Assembly: GCA_022821645.1 (NCBI GenBank)
Contig: JAJEDE010000025.1
Coordinates: 124,001-188,000 of the forward strand
DNA: 64,000 nt
Source: Chloroflexota bacterium
Lineage (GTDB): Bacteria > Chloroflexota > UBA11872
Reading direction: 5' to 3'
Shown: positions 18,655-28,103 of the stretch, piece by piece
How the letters are laid out: every line of letters begins with the position of its first letter
How positions within the stretch are numbered: the stretch's first letter is position 1
Translations under genes and position numbers: made by a program
Notes under the pieces: generated by a model
What the model was told of the DNA's origin: nothing
Database searches by the model: none
The model's input: the letters and a program-made list of their open reading frames with translations, nothing else

Positions 18655-19764
18655 CTACGCCGCCTCTGCCGGGTGGGGAACGAGCGCGCTGCGGGTGACC
18701 TGACCGGCGTCCTGTTGAAAGAACGCATCGTTGATGTCGGTGAGGTCGAAGCGGCTGGCCAGCATTTCATCGAACGGCAGGCGTCCTGACTCGCGGGTGA
18801 CGAAGGCCAGCGCGGCGGCGAGGTCGCGCGCCCGGTAGTGGGCGACGCCGATCAGGGTGACGCTGCGCAGCACGGCGTCGGACGGGTCGAAGGAGCCCGC
18901 CCAGCCGACGTTGATGTTGCCGATCTCGACGAAGCGGCCGCCGGGCGCGGTCATGTAGACGCCCTCGGCGACGACGCCGGGGTGGCCAACGAGTTCCAGG
19001 GTGACGTCAGCGCCGAGGCCGCCGGTGAGGTCGCGGACGGCTTGCACGCGGCTCTCGGGGGTATCGGCCTGCGTGATGTCGATGGTTTCGTCGGCCCCGA
19101 AGGCGCGGGCGAGTTCGAGGCGTGAGGGAATGCCGTCGATGGCGATGATCGGGCCGGCGCCGCGGGATTTGGCTATGGCGGCGGCGTAGAGTCCCAGACC
19201 GCCAGCGCCCTGGATGGCGACGCTTTCGCCGGGGCGGAGTTTGGCTCGGTCAAGGCCCGAGACCACCTGGGTGAGGGCGCAGTTCACGCCCGCCACGGAG
19301 GCGTCGGTCAGTCGCTCGGGGACGCGGAACATGGTGTGGCCCGGATAGAGGTAGTAGTACTGGGCGAAGGTGCCGCGGAAGTGGGGCCAGTGGCGCACGC
19401 CGCGCAGGCGCTCGCGCTGGCGGTAGGGACAGGCGTAGGGATGGTCGCGCAGGCAGACGGCGCAGCGGCCGCAGGGGTCGAAGTAGCGAAAGACGACGCG
19501 GTCGCCCTCGCGGACCGGCTGGCCGGCTGAGTCAGTCGTGACGCCCGCGCCCAGGCGGAAGACCTCGCCGACGCCCTCGTGACCGAGGGCATAGGGCATT
19601 TCGAAGCCGCGGCCCACCAGGTCGGCGTCGCCGCGCCAGTAATGCAAGTCCGACCCGCAGATGTTGGCGAGCCGCATCTTGAGAACGACCGCGCCGGCGC
19701 CGGGCTCGGGAATCGGGAAGCTGAGAAACGTAAAGGGCTTCTTGATTCCGTGGAATACGGCCAC
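18655..19764 (-). CDS. zinc-type alcohol dehydrogenase (MDR family)
   Basis: GHEGVGEV, CGRCAVCLRDHPYAC structural zinc motif, GAGGLGLYAAAIAKSRGA. Confidence 0.92.
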   Translation of the reverse strand: MAVFHGIKKPFTFLSFPIPEPGAGAVVLKMRLANICGSDLHYWRGDADLVGRGFEMPYALGHEGVGEVFRLGAGVTTDSAGQPVREGDRVVFRYFDPCGRCAVCLRDHPYACPYRQRERLRGVRHWPHFRGTFAQYYYLYPGHTMFRVPERLTDASVAGVNCALTQVVSGLDRAKLRPGESVAIQGAGGLGLYAAAIAKSRGAGPIIAIDGIPSRLELARAFGADETIDITQADTPESRVQAVRDLTGGLGADVTLELVGHPGVVAEGVYMTAPGGRFVEIGNINVGWAGSFDPSDAVLRSVTLIGVAHYRARDLAAALAFVTRESGRLPFDEMLASRFDLTDINDAFFQQDAGQVTRSALVPHPAEAA

Positions 19765-19787
19765 GACACCTTCGGAGCTGTTGCCGG

Positions 19788-21527
19788 TCAGTCGGACGCC
19801 TCCTCGAACAGGCGTTCGCCGCGCTGCAGGCGCTGGGCGATCCGGAAGGTCTGGCCCTGGGAACGGACGGTGGGCGCGTGCGCCGCGAGATAGCGGGCGC
19901 CGGCCACGAGGGCCAGGGTGGCGTCGGCGGGGTCGTCGCTCAGGTTGGCCTGGTGAATGCTGGCTTCGACGGCCTGGATGGTGTGGAAGTTGCGGTCCTC
20001 GCGCAAGAGGCCGCCGCCCAGCGCGGCGAGCAGGGTCTCTACCGGCGCATCGGTCGCGCGAAAGTCAACGACGAGGCTGGCGGCTTCGTCGACCTGTTGC
20101 TGGCGGTCCAGGAGGTCGGGCAGCAGTTCCAATAACTCGTCGCCCGACGTGTGGCCGTTGGCGGCCGGCAGGCGGGCGGGCGGGACGTTGAGGAAGCGGT
20201 CCAGGTAGACGCTCATGGCGGCGTCGTAGATGCCTCGCACCAGTTCGCGCGAGCCGGAGCGCTGCAGGCCGCCGCGGACGGCGTTGGCGAAGGAGAGGGT
20301 GTGGAGCGCGCGGTCCCAATCGCCGAACTCGTTGGTGACGTGGAACTGGGCGACGCGGGTGATGGCGGCCTGGGTGACGGCGTCGGCGAGCTCGACGGCA
20401 TCGGCGCCCTGGCGGAGAGCGTCGGTCAGCGCTTCGGCGATTGCATGGGGATCTTCGCCCAGAACGGTCTCGATGAGAGCCCCTCGGCCGTTCCATTGGG
20501 TCGGCTTGATGTCGGCGGCAAGGATGTCGGGAAGTTTCTCGAAGGTTTCTTCCAGGATTTCCACGAGGTCAATCGGCCGGCGCCAGGCGTTGGATTCCTC
20601 CATGCGGCCGGCGTCGGCGTAGCCGCGGGCGAGGGAGCCGATGACCGTCTCCGCCAGGTCCCAGCCGGCGATATCGAGGGCTTCGAGGGCCTTGTTGGTG
20701 AAGTCGAGCACGTGGCCGCTGGACAGGTAGCGATGGTCGGTGGCCGCGGCGAAGAGCATGTCGGCGATTGCGGCCTGGTCCATCCCGGCCTGAATGGCCG
20801 TGAGCAGGCAGCGTTCGGCGCCGGTGGCGTCGCGCACGTCGACGAAGCGCCGGAACCAGCGCTTGAGGGTGGCCGGGTCGGCGGGGGCGTCGGGCAGGGG
20901 GCCGACTTCGAACTTGGGCGGCGATCCGGAGGAGTCGCCGGCTACGTTCGACAGCCCGTGGAAGAGGGCGCGCGCGTGTTGCTCAGGCGGCAGGTGGGGG
21001 AGCAGGTTCATCATGCAGGTGAGCACCGTAAGGCCCGGGCCCCAGCCGTCGCTCTGGTAGCGGGTGCCGAACTCGAGCCCGATGCGGAAAGGCTCGCGCG
21101 GGTCGGCGCCGCCCTCGACGAGCGAGACGGTGGCCTTGGCGATCACAAGCGAGAGGTTTTGCTCGAGGCCGGCGCGCAGGCGGCGGCGGTGGTGGGCCAG
21201 TTCGTCGCGGTCGCTACGCAGGTCGACCCAGACCTCGCCGTCGATCACTTCGGTTGGGAAGGCGGGTACGTCGTCCGCCCAGAGGTCAAAAGTGCCGCCC
21301 GTCGTCATGTCGAAGCGGGCGTGGTGCCAGTGGCAGGTGAGGATGCCGTCGTCGACGCTGCCGCGATCGAGGGGGAAGCCCATGTGGGGGCAGCGGTTGT
21401 CCAGGGCGTAAACGCCGTCGCCGTTGCGGATGAGCACCAGAGTGCGGTCGCCCGCGCGCACTCGGTGGCAGGTCCCAGCGGCGAAATCGGTCAAACGCCC
21501 GGCGTAGGTGAGTCCAGCGGTGGACAT
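19788..21527 (-). CDS. Rieske (2Fe-2S) domain protein with long C-terminal helical extension
   Basis: CPHMGFPLDRGSVDDGILTCHWHHARFD at N-terminus; about 450 aa of uncharacterised C-terminal sequence. Confidence 0.85.
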   Translation of the reverse strand: MSTAGLTYAGRLTDFAAGTCHRVRAGDRTLVLIRNGDGVYALDNRCPHMGFPLDRGSVDDGILTCHWHHARFDMTTGGTFDLWADDVPAFPTEVIDGEVWVDLRSDRDELAHHRRRLRAGLEQNLSLVIAKATVSLVEGGADPREPFRIGLEFGTRYQSDGWGPGLTVLTCMMNLLPHLPPEQHARALFHGLSNVAGDSSGSPPKFEVGPLPDAPADPATLKRWFRRFVDVRDATGAERCLLTAIQAGMDQAAIADMLFAAATDHRYLSSGHVLDFTNKALEALDIAGWDLAETVIGSLARGYADAGRMEESNAWRRPIDLVEILEETFEKLPDILAADIKPTQWNGRGALIETVLGEDPHAIAEALTDALRQGADAVELADAVTQAAITRVAQFHVTNEFGDWDRALHTLSFANAVRGGLQRSGSRELVRGIYDAAMSVYLDRFLNVPPARLPAANGHTSGDELLELLPDLLDRQQQVDEAASLVVDFRATDAPVETLLAALGGGLLREDRNFHTIQAVEASIHQANLSDDPADATLALVAGARYLAAHAPTVRSQGQTFRIAQRLQRGERLFEEASD

Positions 21528-21738
21528 AGATCAATTCTCCAGCCGTGCGGTCCCCAATACTGCGGTGCAGGGGCGTGGTTGCCAAAGGGGCGCGGCAGTC
21601 GGAAGGCGGTGGAGGCTGTACGTTTGCGGTGTGACGGTGTTGCGAGACGTGGAGGTCGCGAGGCCCTGGGGTTTGTCGCGAGGTCGTAGACTATGTGCAG
21701 GGCGGAAGACGTTTTACCTACCACATGGAGGCAGAACC

Positions 21739-21960
21739 TTGACCGCTCTCTCGCTGGAAGACCGAGATCGAATCACTCGTTTGGAAACTAGGTACCAGAG
21801 CCTCGCGACGAAAGCGGACCTGGCCGAGTTGAAGGCCGAGTTCAAGGGCGAGTTGCACGCGCTGGAGTCGCGGCTGACGAAGTGGATGATTGGACTGATG
21901 CTGGGTTCGATCACGGCGGCGGTGGCCATTGCTACCGCCGTGGACCGTTTCGCGGGCTAG
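21739..21960 (+). CDS. small coiled-coil, C-terminally membrane-anchored protein
   Basis: RITRLETRYQSLATKADLAELKAEFKGELHALESRLTKWMIGLMLGSITAAVAIATAVDRF; TTG start proposed. Confidence 0.55.
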   Translation: MTALSLEDRDRITRLETRYQSLATKADLAELKAEFKGELHALESRLTKWMIGLMLGSITAAVAIATAVDRFAG

Positions 21961-22120
21961 GCCGCCGCCTGGGCGACTAATCGGCCGAATCGTCGTATAC
22001 TGAGAAGTCCCGTGCGGGCCACCCGCCGGGGTTTTGTTGTGCTTGGCGGGCGCGTGTAGCTGTGGCAAACACGAAGCGCGCCCCTGAATGGACGGTCGCC
22101 CAGCGACCGCGGAGTTGGAC

Positions 22121-22285
22121 ATGCCTCGCCGAGGTGATCGACTCGTTATCACGCTGGAGTGCCGGGATTGCGGTTCGCGCGGCTATGTGAGCAGCAAGAG
22201 CCGACGGAACACCCCGGACCGGCTTGAGTTGCAGAAGTACTGCCGCGCGTGCCGCACGCACACAGCCCACCGCGAGACGCGTTAG
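22121..22285 (+). CDS. rpmG: 50S ribosomal protein L33
   Basis: [43 protein letters not shown]. Confidence 0.95.
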   Translation: MPRRGDRLVITLECRDCGSRGYVSSKSRRNTPDRLELQKYCRACRTHTAHRETR

Positions 22286-22298
22286 CGGGTGATCGGCC

Positions 22299-22517
22299 AT
22301 GTTGTCTACACGGGAATTGCGCCGGAATGTTCGCCGGGCGCCGCTTGCGCGGTTCGTGCGGAGCGCGTACCAGGAACTGCGCAAGTGCCAGTGGCCGACG
22401 CCGGAGCAGACCATGCGATTGACGGCGCTGGTACTGGCGATCAGCGTGTTGATGGCGATCATTCTTGGGCTGGCCGATCTGGGATTCGACCGCCTGTTCA
22501 GTTTCGTTACGTCGTGA
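22299..22517 (+). CDS. secE: preprotein translocase subunit SecE
   Basis: RFVRSAYQELRKCQWPTPEQTMRLT plus one TM helix; located between rpmG and nusG. Confidence 0.93.
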   Translation: MLSTRELRRNVRRAPLARFVRSAYQELRKCQWPTPEQTMRLTALVLAISVLMAIILGLADLGFDRLFSFVTS

Positions 22518-22533
22518 GGGAAGGCGCCGGAGC

Positions 22534-23205
22534 ATGATGGCCGAGGCCAGCCAAGCATCGACCCAAACTGCCGCGAATGGCGACGCGCCGGTCCGGGAGA
22601 TTCCGGCCGACGCCGAGTGGTACGTGGTGAACACGTACTCGGGCTATGAGGCCAAAGTGAAGCAGAACATGGAGCAGCGCGTGCGCTCCATGGAGGCGAC
22701 GGACAAGGTTTTCCGAATCGTGGTGCCGGAAGAGGAAGTCGAGGAATCACGTCACGGCCAGCGGCGGACCGTCAAGCGCAAGATGTATCCCGGCTATGTG
22801 CTGGTGCAGATGCTGTCGCTGGACGAGGCCAAGCACGCGGAGGACGCCAAGGCCAAGGAGGACGCGGACGCCGCGTGGCAAGTGGTTCGGAACACTCCGG
22901 GCGTGGTGAACTTCGTCGGCGCGGACGCCGGATCGGGTCACAAGCCCATTCCCCTGTCACCCGACGAGGCGAGCACGATCTTCAGGCAGATGGAGGGCGA
23001 AGGGCAGCGGCCCGAGGTCCGCATTCAGATCGGCGAGCGGGTCAAGATTATCGACGGGCCGTTTACCGACTTTTTTGGCACGGTGGACGAGGTGATGGAA
23101 GACAAGGAGCGCCTGCGGGTGCTGGTTTCATTCTTTGGACGCGACACGCCGGTCGAGCTGGACTTCCTCCAGGTCGAGAAATCCGGCGGCGGGTCGATCA
23201 TCTAA
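22534..23205 (+). CDS. nusG: transcription termination/antitermination protein NusG
   Basis: [23 protein letters not shown]..., [30 protein letters not shown] motif. Confidence 0.97.
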   Translation: MMAEASQASTQTAANGDAPVREIPADAEWYVVNTYSGYEAKVKQNMEQRVRSMEATDKVFRIVVPEEEVEESRHGQRRTVKRKMYPGYVLVQMLSLDEAKHAEDAKAKEDADAAWQVVRNTPGVVNFVGADAGSGHKPIPLSPDEASTIFRQMEGEGQRPEVRIQIGERVKIIDGPFTDFFGTVDEVMEDKERLRVLVSFFGRDTPVELDFLQVEKSGGGSII

Positions 23206-23223
23206 CTAGGCGGCTGACACACC

Positions 23224-23649
23224 ATGGCACGACGCGTACTGGCAACGATCACGCTGCAACTGGAAGCAGGGCAAGCGACGCCGGCTCCGCCGGTAGGCCC
23301 TGCCCTGGGTGGGTACGGCGTGAACATCATCGAGTTCACCAAGACCTATAACGAGCGCACCCGCGAGCAGGTGGGGTCCGTGATCCCGGCCGAAATCACG
23401 ATTTACGAGGATCGATCGTTCACCTTCATTACCAAGACGCCGCCGGCAGCAGACCTGCTTCGGAAGGCCGCGGGGGTGGAGAAGGGTTCGGGCGAGCCGA
23501 ACCGCGAGAAAGTTGGCACGGTCACCGAGGCGCAGGTTCGCGAGATTGCCGAGATCAAGATGCCGGACCTGAACGCTTACGAAGTCGAGGCGGCCATGAA
23601 GATTGTGGCCGGCACCGCCCGCAGCATGGGCATCGAAGTCGAGGATTGA
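23224..23649 (+). CDS. rplK: 50S ribosomal protein L11
   Basis: [51 protein letters not shown]. Confidence 0.98.
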   Translation: MARRVLATITLQLEAGQATPAPPVGPALGGYGVNIIEFTKTYNERTREQVGSVIPAEITIYEDRSFTFITKTPPAADLLRKAAGVEKGSGEPNREKVGTVTEAQVREIAEIKMPDLNAYEVEAAMKIVAGTARSMGIEVED

Positions 23650-23651
23650 GC

Positions 23652-24368
23652 ATGGCGCGAGGCAGCAGGAGGTATCAGCAGGCGCGGGCCGGCGTGGACC
23701 GCAACGCCCAACACTCGCTGGGAGAAGCGATTGACGTGCTGCTGGGTTTACCGAAGGCCAAGTTCGATGAGTCGGTGGAATTCCACGCCAACCTGAGCGT
23801 GGATCCCACGCACGCCGATCAGCAGGTGCGCAGCACCGTGACGCTGCCGAACGGCACCGGCAAGGAGCAGCGAATCATCGTGTTCGCCAGCGGCGATCGG
23901 GCGCAGGAGGCGCGCGATGCTGGCGCCGACGAGGTGGGCACCGACGAGCTGGCCGAGCGGATTCGCGGCGGCTGGCTTGACTTCGACGCCGCCGTGGCCA
24001 CGCCGGACAACATGCGCATCATTGGACCGCTCGGCCGCATTCTGGGTCCGCGAGGGCTGATGCCAAACGCCCGGGCCGGAACCGTAACCAACGACGTTGG
24101 CAGGGTCGTGAATGAGCTGAAGGCGGGCCGGGTGGAGTTTCGGGTGGACCGCCTGGCCAACCTGCACGTGGTGGCCGGTCGTGTGTCGATGGGTCGTCAG
24201 GCTTTGATCGAAAACCTGCGAATCCTTATCGATGCGGTGATTCGGGCGCGCCCGAGCGCGGCCAAGGGGTCGTATATCCGTACAATGAGCGTCTGCTCCA
24301 GCATGGGTCCGGGCATTCGCCTGGACCCGCAGGCGGCGCTGGCCGAAGCCAGGACGGTGGCGGAGTAG
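23652..24368 (+). CDS. rplA: 50S ribosomal protein L1
   Basis: KFDESVEFHANLSVDPTHADQQVRSTVTLPNGTGK, GPRGLMPNARAGTVTNDV. Confidence 0.98.
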   Translation: MARGSRRYQQARAGVDRNAQHSLGEAIDVLLGLPKAKFDESVEFHANLSVDPTHADQQVRSTVTLPNGTGKEQRIIVFASGDRAQEARDAGADEVGTDELAERIRGGWLDFDAAVATPDNMRIIGPLGRILGPRGLMPNARAGTVTNDVGRVVNELKAGRVEFRVDRLANLHVVAGRVSMGRQALIENLRILIDAVIRARPSAAKGSYIRTMSVCSSMGPGIRLDPQAALAEARTVAE

Positions 24369-24418
24369 GACAGGAGTCAAACCGACCAACACCCCTGACA
24401 GTTGCATAGCCGGAGACA

Positions 24419-24515
24419 GCGGGCCACGCAATCTCTCGTGTTGAGAGAGCCCGCCGAGGCGCGAACGGACGATCGAGCGGTAGAGCCGACCCGGCGCGCC
24501 GTTCGATTTTGTTTT
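24419..24515 (+). ncRNA. L10-leader type attenuator upstream of rplJ
   Basis: Stem GCGGGC..CTCTC-GTGTT-GAGAG..GCCCGC (24419-24454) followed by CCGAGG, then CGAACGG...CCGTTCG + ATTTTGTTTT terminator-like hairpin (24462-24515). Confidence 0.75.
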
Positions 24516-24540
24516 GTCGTATCCAAAGGAGGAATAGCCA

Positions 24541-25077
24541 GTGGCAACACGGGCGGAGAAGGCCGCCATGGTAGACGCGCTTGCCGATCAGTTGGGGTCG
24601 GCCTCGCTCAGTATCGTGACGGGGTTTACCAACCTTTCGGTTACCGATCAGCAGGATCTGCGAACGCAGATCCGGGCGTCGGGCGCGACGCTTCGAGTGG
24701 TCAAGAACAACCTGGCCGCGCTGGCGGCCGACCGGGCTGGGATACAAGGCCTGGACGCGCTGCTGAACGGGCAGTCGGCGTTTACGTTCAGCGGCGAAGA
24801 CGTACCGGCCGCGGCGCGGGCGCTGCGCGACTTTTCGCAGCGGCACCCCACGGTGGAGATTCGCGGCGGGGCGCTGAACGGCGAAGTGCTGGACGGCGAT
24901 CGCGTGCTGAAACTGGCGGCGATTCCCGGCCGCGAGCAACTCAATGCCGAAGTGGTCTGGGCAATTGGCGCACCGATTTCCAACCTGGTGCATACGTTGG
25001 ATGGATTGATCTCAGGGCTGGTGTTCGCGCTGCAGGAGCGCGTTGACCAACTGCAAGCCGCCGAAGGAGGCGCGTGA
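24541..25077 (+). CDS. rplJ: 50S ribosomal protein L10
   Basis: [58 protein letters not shown] start with upstream AAAGGAGGAA. Confidence 0.96.
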   Translation: MATRAEKAAMVDALADQLGSASLSIVTGFTNLSVTDQQDLRTQIRASGATLRVVKNNLAALAADRAGIQGLDALLNGQSAFTFSGEDVPAAARALRDFSQRHPTVEIRGGALNGEVLDGDRVLKLAAIPGREQLNAEVVWAIGAPISNLVHTLDGLISGLVFALQERVDQLQAAEGGA

Positions 25078-25457
25078 TGGCCAAGGTAACGAAGGACGAC
25101 ATCCTGGAGTCGCTGGACTCGATGACGGTGCTGGAGCTTTCCGAGCTGGTCGAGGCGTTGAAGGACAAGTACAACGTTTCCGGAGCGCCGATGGCCGTGG
25201 CGGCCATGCCGGCCGACAACGGCGCGGCCGCGGTAGAGGAAGAGCAGACGGAGTTCTCGGTCGAGATCAGCAGCGCCGGCCAGCGCAAGATCCAGGTGAT
25301 CAAGGCCGTCCGTGAGATCACCGGGCTTGGACTCCGCGAGGCCAAGTCCGTCGTGGACGCGGCGCCAGGCACCATCAAGGACGGCCTGTCGCGCGAAGAG
25401 GCCGACGCGATGGTGGCCAAGCTGGAAGAGGTGGGCGCTACCGTCGAGGTGAAGTAG
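25077..25457 (+). CDS. rplL: 50S ribosomal protein L7/L12
   Basis: [72 protein letters not shown]. Confidence 0.98.
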   Translation: MAKVTKDDILESLDSMTVLELSELVEALKDKYNVSGAPMAVAAMPADNGAAAVEEEQTEFSVEISSAGQRKIQVIKAVREITGLGLREAKSVVDAAPGTIKDGLSREEADAMVAKLEEVGATVEVK

Positions 25458-25470
25458 CGCTCAAGGCGCA

Positions 25471-25495
25471 GGCGGGCGGCGTGGCGCCGCCCGCC
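25471..25495 (+). terminator. GC-rich hairpin downstream of rplL
   Basis: Perfect 11-bp stem GGCGGGCGGCG-TGG-CGCCGCCCGCC, no T-tract. Confidence 0.5.
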
Positions 25496-25522
25496 AACCG
25501 TGAAGGATGGGGTCGGCCGAGC

Positions 25523-26389
25523 ATGATCGATGCCGTGGTCGTAGCTCACGGGCAGGCGGAGATGGTGAGCCGCGCCGCCGCCAGTGTTCGCTCGGCGGGC
25601 GACGCGGTGCAGTCGCTGACGATTGTGGACACCGCCGGCGACCCCGCGCTGGCTGCTCTTGTCGAGAGCGCAGTTCTTGACGCGCGGCTGTTGCCTCGGC
25701 CCGACAATCCGGGCTACGGCGTGGCCGCGAATGCCGGTGTGGCCCTGGGGCAAGCACCGCTGGTATTGGTTTCAAACGCCGACGTCTGGGTGCATGCCGG
25801 CGCCCTGGACGCTCTGGCGCGGGCGATGGACGAGGCGCCCGACGCCGCGTGCGTGGGGCCGATGCTGCTGAACACGGACGGCTCGCCGCAGGACTCGGCG
25901 TTTGCGTTTCCGGGACTTGGACAGGCGGTCCTGGATCTTCTGCCGCTGCCGGCGCGGCTTCGCGGATCCCGCCTGAACGGGCGGCTCTGGTCGGACGGTC
26001 CAGTGAGGGACGTGGGCTATGTGCTGGGCGCCTTCATGCTGATGCGGCGCCGGGCCCTTGAGCTGGTGGGCGGATTCTCGTCGGCCTACTGGATGTACGC
26101 GGAAGAAGTGGATCTGTGCCGGCGTTTCTGGGACGACGGCTGGCGGGTTCGCTACGTGCCCGAGGCCCAGGTGACGCATATCCGGGCGGCGACGACCTCG
26201 GACCGCGATCGGGACATGCTGCCGGAACTCTTTCGCAGTCGGGCGCGGTGGTATCGACAACACCGCGCCCGTCCAATGGCCAGTGCCGCCATTGGCCTGA
26301 TGTGGCTGGGCCTCGGCGTGCGCGCTCGCTTGCCGGGACCTCGTCGCGAGGCTTACGCCGCGGCCCAGGTGGCCCTGAAGCCGGAGTGA
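25523..26389 (+). CDS. glycosyltransferase family 2 (rhamnosyltransferase-like)
   Basis: VVVAHGQ..., NPGYGVAANAGVALGQAPLVLVSNADVWV, FLMRRRALELVGGFSSAYWMYAEEVDLCRRFWDDGWRVRYVPEA. Confidence 0.93.
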   Translation: MIDAVVVAHGQAEMVSRAAASVRSAGDAVQSLTIVDTAGDPALAALVESAVLDARLLPRPDNPGYGVAANAGVALGQAPLVLVSNADVWVHAGALDALARAMDEAPDAACVGPMLLNTDGSPQDSAFAFPGLGQAVLDLLPLPARLRGSRLNGRLWSDGPVRDVGYVLGAFMLMRRRALELVGGFSSAYWMYAEEVDLCRRFWDDGWRVRYVPEAQVTHIRAATTSDRDRDMLPELFRSRARWYRQHRARPMASAAIGLMWLGLGVRARLPGPRREAYAAAQVALKPE

Positions 26390-26394
26390 CGCCG

Positions 26395-27159
26395 ATGACG
26401 GCGATCAGCGCAGTAGTCATTGCCCGCAACGAAGCGGCGAACCTGCCGGACTGTCTGGCCACCCTGGCCTGGGCCGATGAACGGTTGGTGATTGATGCGC
26501 TCAGCACGGACGGAACGACCCGAGACCTGCTGCCCCACGTGCGCCTGGTTGAGCGCCATTGGCGGAACTTTGCCGACCAGCGTGACGCCGCATTGCGCCT
26601 GGCCGTTCATGACTGGGTGGTCTTTGTTGACGCCGACGAGCGTGTTCCCCCACGCCTTCGCGAGGAGATCCGTGCACGCGTGGGACTGGAGGAATTCGCA
26701 GGCTACTGGGTCCCGCGTCGCAACCGGATTTTCGGACGCTGGATGCGCGGAGCCGGGTGGTCGCCCGACTATCAGTTGCGAGTCATGGACCGACGGCGCG
26801 CCGGCTACATTCCCGATCGCCCTGTTCACGAATTGGTCGACCTGCGCGGCACCGTGGGATGGATGACGCAGCCGCTGGAGCATTTGAGTTATGCCAGCGT
26901 GACCGAGTTTCGAGCACGTCAGCGCCTATATGCGGAGGCGGTGGCCGACGGCTTGTACCGGGCCGGGACGCGACGGCGGCCCACCGCCGTGGTCCTGCAG
27001 CCGCTGCGCGAGTTCTGGCGGCGGCTCGTTCGTCTGCGCGGCTACCAGGATGGCGGCGTGGGCGTGTTGCTGGCCGCCCTGATGGCGGAGCACGAATGGC
27101 GGGTCCAACGGAGCCTGCGGGTGCGTTGGGCCGCCGGGGATGCCGGCAGTTCAGAATGA
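26395..27159 (+). CDS. glycosyltransferase family 2 (WaaE/KdtX-like)
   Basis: AVVIARNEAANLPDCLATLAWADERLVIDALSTDGT, VVFVDADERVPPRLREEI. Confidence 0.9.
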   Translation: MTAISAVVIARNEAANLPDCLATLAWADERLVIDALSTDGTTRDLLPHVRLVERHWRNFADQRDAALRLAVHDWVVFVDADERVPPRLREEIRARVGLEEFAGYWVPRRNRIFGRWMRGAGWSPDYQLRVMDRRRAGYIPDRPVHELVDLRGTVGWMTQPLEHLSYASVTEFRARQRLYAEAVADGLYRAGTRRRPTAVVLQPLREFWRRLVRLRGYQDGGVGVLLAALMAEHEWRVQRSLRVRWAAGDAGSSE

Positions 27160-28103
27160 ACGGCTCGCCTGTCGGATCGGTCTCGGCGGTCGTGGTGACC
27201 TGGAACTCCGCGGCCGACATCGAGCCATGTCTGCGGGCGCTGACTGCATCAGCCGACGAGATTCCCGGCTCGCTGGACGTGGCGGTCGTCGACAATGATT
27301 CGGCGGATGAGACCGTGGCGCTGATCCGGCGCGACTTTCCGCACGTTCGGACTGTGGAAGCGCATCGAAACCTGGGGTTTGGAGCGGCCGCCAACATTGG
27401 GATCGCCGCGGCGGAGGGTGATGCCGTGTTGCTCGTAAACCCCGATGCCCACCTGGTCCCGGGCGCGCTGGGCGCCATGCTTACGCACCTGGAAGCTGAG
27501 CCCGACCTTGGCTGCGTGGCGCCGATGCACGTGGGCGACGGCCGATCTCCCGCTTCACCCGCGCGCCGGCTGCCCACACTGGCCGCGGCCGTGACCGACG
27601 GGACCATCATCGAGCGATTCCTGCCCGATCTTCCGGCGCTTCGTCGGTATTACATGCGCGACACGGCGGACGACGACCCTGAGTGGTTGACCGGCGCCTG
27701 CCTCTGTTTTCGGCGCGAGGCCCTGGTCGAGGCCGGAGGATTTGACGTCGGCTACGAGATGTACGTGGAGGAAGTTGACCTGCTGCGCGAGCTCGGCATT
27801 CGAGGCTGGCGCTGCGGCGTGACCCGGGACGCCACGGTCCGACACATTGGCGGCGCCAGCGCCGATCAGGATCCCATAGCTAGGGAGCGGCGATTCTTTG
27901 ACAGCCGATATCGCTACGTGACCAAGACGTGGGGCTGGCCAGCGGCCGCGCTGCTGCGCCTGTTTGTTGCGAGTACCGGGGTGGTTCGCCTGTTGGAGCA
28001 GGCGGTGCGCATGCTACGACCGTCGGTTCGCGACGACGCCCGCCGAGAACTGCGCCAGATTGCGGCTGTCACACTCTGGCAGTGGACCGGGTGGCGGCGC
28101 TAG
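27156..28103 (+). CDS. glycosyltransferase family 2
   Basis: VVVTWNSAADIEPCLRAL, HRNLGFGAAANIGIAAAEGDAVLLVNPDAHL, GFDVGYEMYVEEVDLLRELGIRGWR. Confidence 0.92.
   Translation: MNGSPVGSVSAVVVTWNSAADIEPCLRALTASADEIPGSLDVAVVDNDSADETVALIRRDFPHVRTVEAHRNLGFGAAANIGIAAAEGDAVLLVNPDAHLVPGALGAMLTHLEAEPDLGCVAPMHVGDGRSPASPARRLPTLAAAVTDGTIIERFLPDLPALRRYYMRDTADDDPEWLTGACLCFRREALVEAGGFDVGYEMYVEEVDLLRELGIRGWRCGVTRDATVRHIGGASADQDPIARERRFFDSRYRYVTKTWGWPAAALLRLFVASTGVVRLLEQAVRMLRPSVRDDARRELRQIAAVTLWQWTGWRR

Noticed and set aside
20151-21689. 512-aa plus-strand ORF antisense to the Rieske-domain gene
   Set aside because: Composition is that of a high-GC shadow ORF; the minus strand encodes a coherent protein with Rieske motifs
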